From the NCBI GenBank assembly GCA_963930775.1, contig OZ005689.1:18871775-18935774 (forward strand): DNA of 64,000 nt, given 5' to 3'. Below are positions 62,414-64,000 of the stretch, in pieces. A program made the position numbers and the translations under genes. The DNA comes from Cliona cf. orientalis. Taxonomy: Eukaryota; Porifera; Demospongiae; Clionaida; Clionaidae. Below the pieces are notes generated by a model. The model worked only from the letters and a program-made list of their open reading frames with translations, did no database searches and was not told the DNA's origin. Position 1 is the stretch's first letter. The number at the start of each line of letters is the position of its first letter.

Positions 62414-63837
62414 GCCAACACAAGTAGACGAAATCCCAGTAACGAGGAAATAAAAGCTTAAATTGTACCGTCTGGGAATATGCCCAAGGCTCTCATGGGA
62501 TCTGACCATTTTTGATTTCCCTGTCTCCTGGATAGAGAAGACCTTGGATGCAGTAACTACTCGTTTCCTTAAGAAATGGGCTGGATTTGCGAAATCAGCT
62601 GACCCAGCCAGATTGTTTCTGCCACAAAATCTTGGTGGCCTTAATCTATCCTTGCCATCCACTCTACCAGAAGCTTCAGGTTGGAAAAGCAAGCCTCCTG
62701 ATTACATCTCTGGACAGAGGAGTCAATCATGCAGTGAGAGAGAGCCTCAAGAAGGAGATAAACCAAAAACGAGCTAAATTCCATCCTTATACTGTTGCAC
62801 AAGAGGCTTTTGCCTCAGATCCAGGAGCCCCGTGCAAAGTGGTGTCCAGTAAAGCTAAACGTGTAGTGGTAAGCAATGTAAATAGTAAACGATTGGAACA
62901 TAGCCTTTCACTACCAACCCAGGGCAAGCTCTTCAAGCTGGTGGATACTAATGCAGCTACGATTTGGGCAAAGGCATGCCAATCCCTGCCATCTGCATAA
63001 ATGAAGTTTGCACTGAACGCTTCAAGTGGCACCCTGCCCCATAACGCCAATCTGGCCCTAAGGAGAAAGAATGAGCACTTGTCAGCAGTGTGCAAATTAT
63101 GTGGGGAACGATAGACACTATGCCATATCCTTAATAATTGTAAGGTAACCCTGGAACTGCGGAGATATAACACCAGACATGATCAGATTCTGCAGATCAT
63201 CGAAGAATTCATGAAGCAACAAGTCTCAGAGGATGTTGTGGTTGTTGCTGATCTGGCAGAGCAGTACCAATTCCCAACCAGTTTGGCTTTCACAGACTTG
63301 CGACCAGATCTGGCGGCCTATAGCTGTCTAGCCAAAACAGCTATCATTGTCGAGCTAACTGTTTGTTTTTAAGGATGCGCAAAAGAGAAAAGAAGCCAAA
63401 TACACTGAACTTGTTGAAGAAGTGGAGGAGAATGACTTCGTTGTGGACCTCATCACACTCGAGGTTGGCTCGCGGGGTTTTGTAATTTATGAGTTTCCAT
63501 CGTCTAAGAGAAGTGGTTGGGGCTACCCCCAAAAAATTAAATGACTTATTATTGTCGGTATCAAAACTAGCAATCAGGGGGTCCTTTCAAATCTGGACCT
63601 GCCGCAACCACCAAAGTACTATGTGAACATGTTCTATCTCTCCCTCTCATATAATATTATACTACACGTTTCATAATATTAGTATGTATGTCCATTATTA
63701 AATTTTGTCTTCACTCAGTCACCAAACTTACAAGTACTAGGAGATTTTTTTTGTGCGCCATATAATAGCTAATCATGTTGGCCCTCTCCTTGTATGAAAC
63801 CCTCATGCAAATCAATGAATGTTTGAGCTTGAAAAGA
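62414..63837 (+). pseudogene. R2-like LINE, second copy, 5'-truncated
   Basis: Starts abruptly in the thumb region of RT (VDEIPVTRK, then KLKLYRLGICPRLSW) just inside a GA tract and ends just before another GA tract (63838 on). It contains the zinc motif CKLCGER-stop-TLCHILNNC, FTDLRPDLAAY, IIVELTVCF and RGSFQIWTCRNH. At least four in-frame stops (about 62459, 62998, 63111 and 63369) and a frameshift near 62680 make it non-functional. Orientation relative to the tandem unit is the same as in the first copy: the LINE sense strand reads into GA. Confidence 0.8.
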
Positions 63838-64000
63838 GAGAGAGAGAGAGAGAGACAGAGAGAGATAGAGATAAGAGAGAGATATGATATACACATGTAG
63901 TCTGATCCTTACCTATGGATAGTAAAACGATAGTTCCTTCTGAATCAATGGTCCCTTACAATAAGACAAGAAATACCCGTAGTTTCTCAACAAACTACAT
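63838..64000 (-). repeat. 680-bp unit resumes after LINE copy 2
   Basis: GA tract, then ATATGATATACACATGTAGT, CTGATCCTTACCTATGGATAG and GGTCCCTTACAAT as in the units at 61-62 kb. Continues past the window end. Confidence 0.85.

Overview
The window reads as intron-bearing, repeat-choked genomic DNA of an early-branching invertebrate metazoan. Introns are short (57-470 bp) with ordinary GT-AG borders, GCATGC-type words are common, and the transposon set includes BEL/Pao, Ty3/gypsy, YR retroelement, R2-like LINE, Kolobok, KDZ, Tnp2/CACTA-like and Helitron remnants. A demosponge is my best guess, from general resemblance only. No rRNA, tRNA, CRISPR or bacterial-type operon was found. The only convincing host-type gene is a small KMT5A/SETD8-like SET gene near 54 kb. 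A second intact multi-exon gene (BEN domain, 37-47 kb) lies inside a transposon.

Layout. 1-11 kb: a patchwork of MITEs (Harbinger-like, TA-target families, a family with 4-bp target duplication), a decayed Helitron gene, a decayed IS3EU/integrase-like transposase and a short CXC-type ORF. About 11.4-54 kb: a tandem array of a roughly 680-bp unit carrying a CT microsatellite, exploded by nested insertions. 54-59 kb: the SET gene, then a satellite with an A-B-C-D higher-order pattern. 59.3-64 kb: the same 680-bp unit in the opposite orientation, carrying another LINE copy.

The centre is a set of nested insertions whose borders can be read to the base. An R2-like LINE with a C-terminal restriction-like endonuclease entered the CT tract of one repeat unit (LINE pieces at 13466-13746, 26477-27271 and 47870-49056, minus strand). 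A tyrosine-recombinase retroelement with split direct repeats then landed in the LINE without target duplication (13747-26476). It was later hit by a 667-bp MITE (23922-24588) and by an intact BEL/Pao element with identical LTRs (16498-22532). A second insertion in the LINE is a 20.6-kb Tnp2/CACTA-like transposon (27272-47869). It has imperfect CCCGTRTAAA termini and a 2-bp duplication, and encodes a decayed transposase (minus) and an intact 10-exon BEN-domain protein (plus) from a shared divergent promoter. Inside it sit a gypsy element with identical LTRs (27958-32789) and a Kolobok-type element with TTAA duplications (38093-42304). Removing the inner insertions restores the LINE reading frame at both break points, which is the main support for the model.

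To the right, a KDZ/Zisupton-type element with 8-bp duplications and large palindrome-bearing subterminal arrays (49464-52498) interrupts another repeat unit. The most promising undescribed system is the Tnp2-like transposase plus BEN-domain pair with GATCG-rich subterminal DNA. The second is an R2-like LINE that appears to use GA/CT microsatellites as its target.
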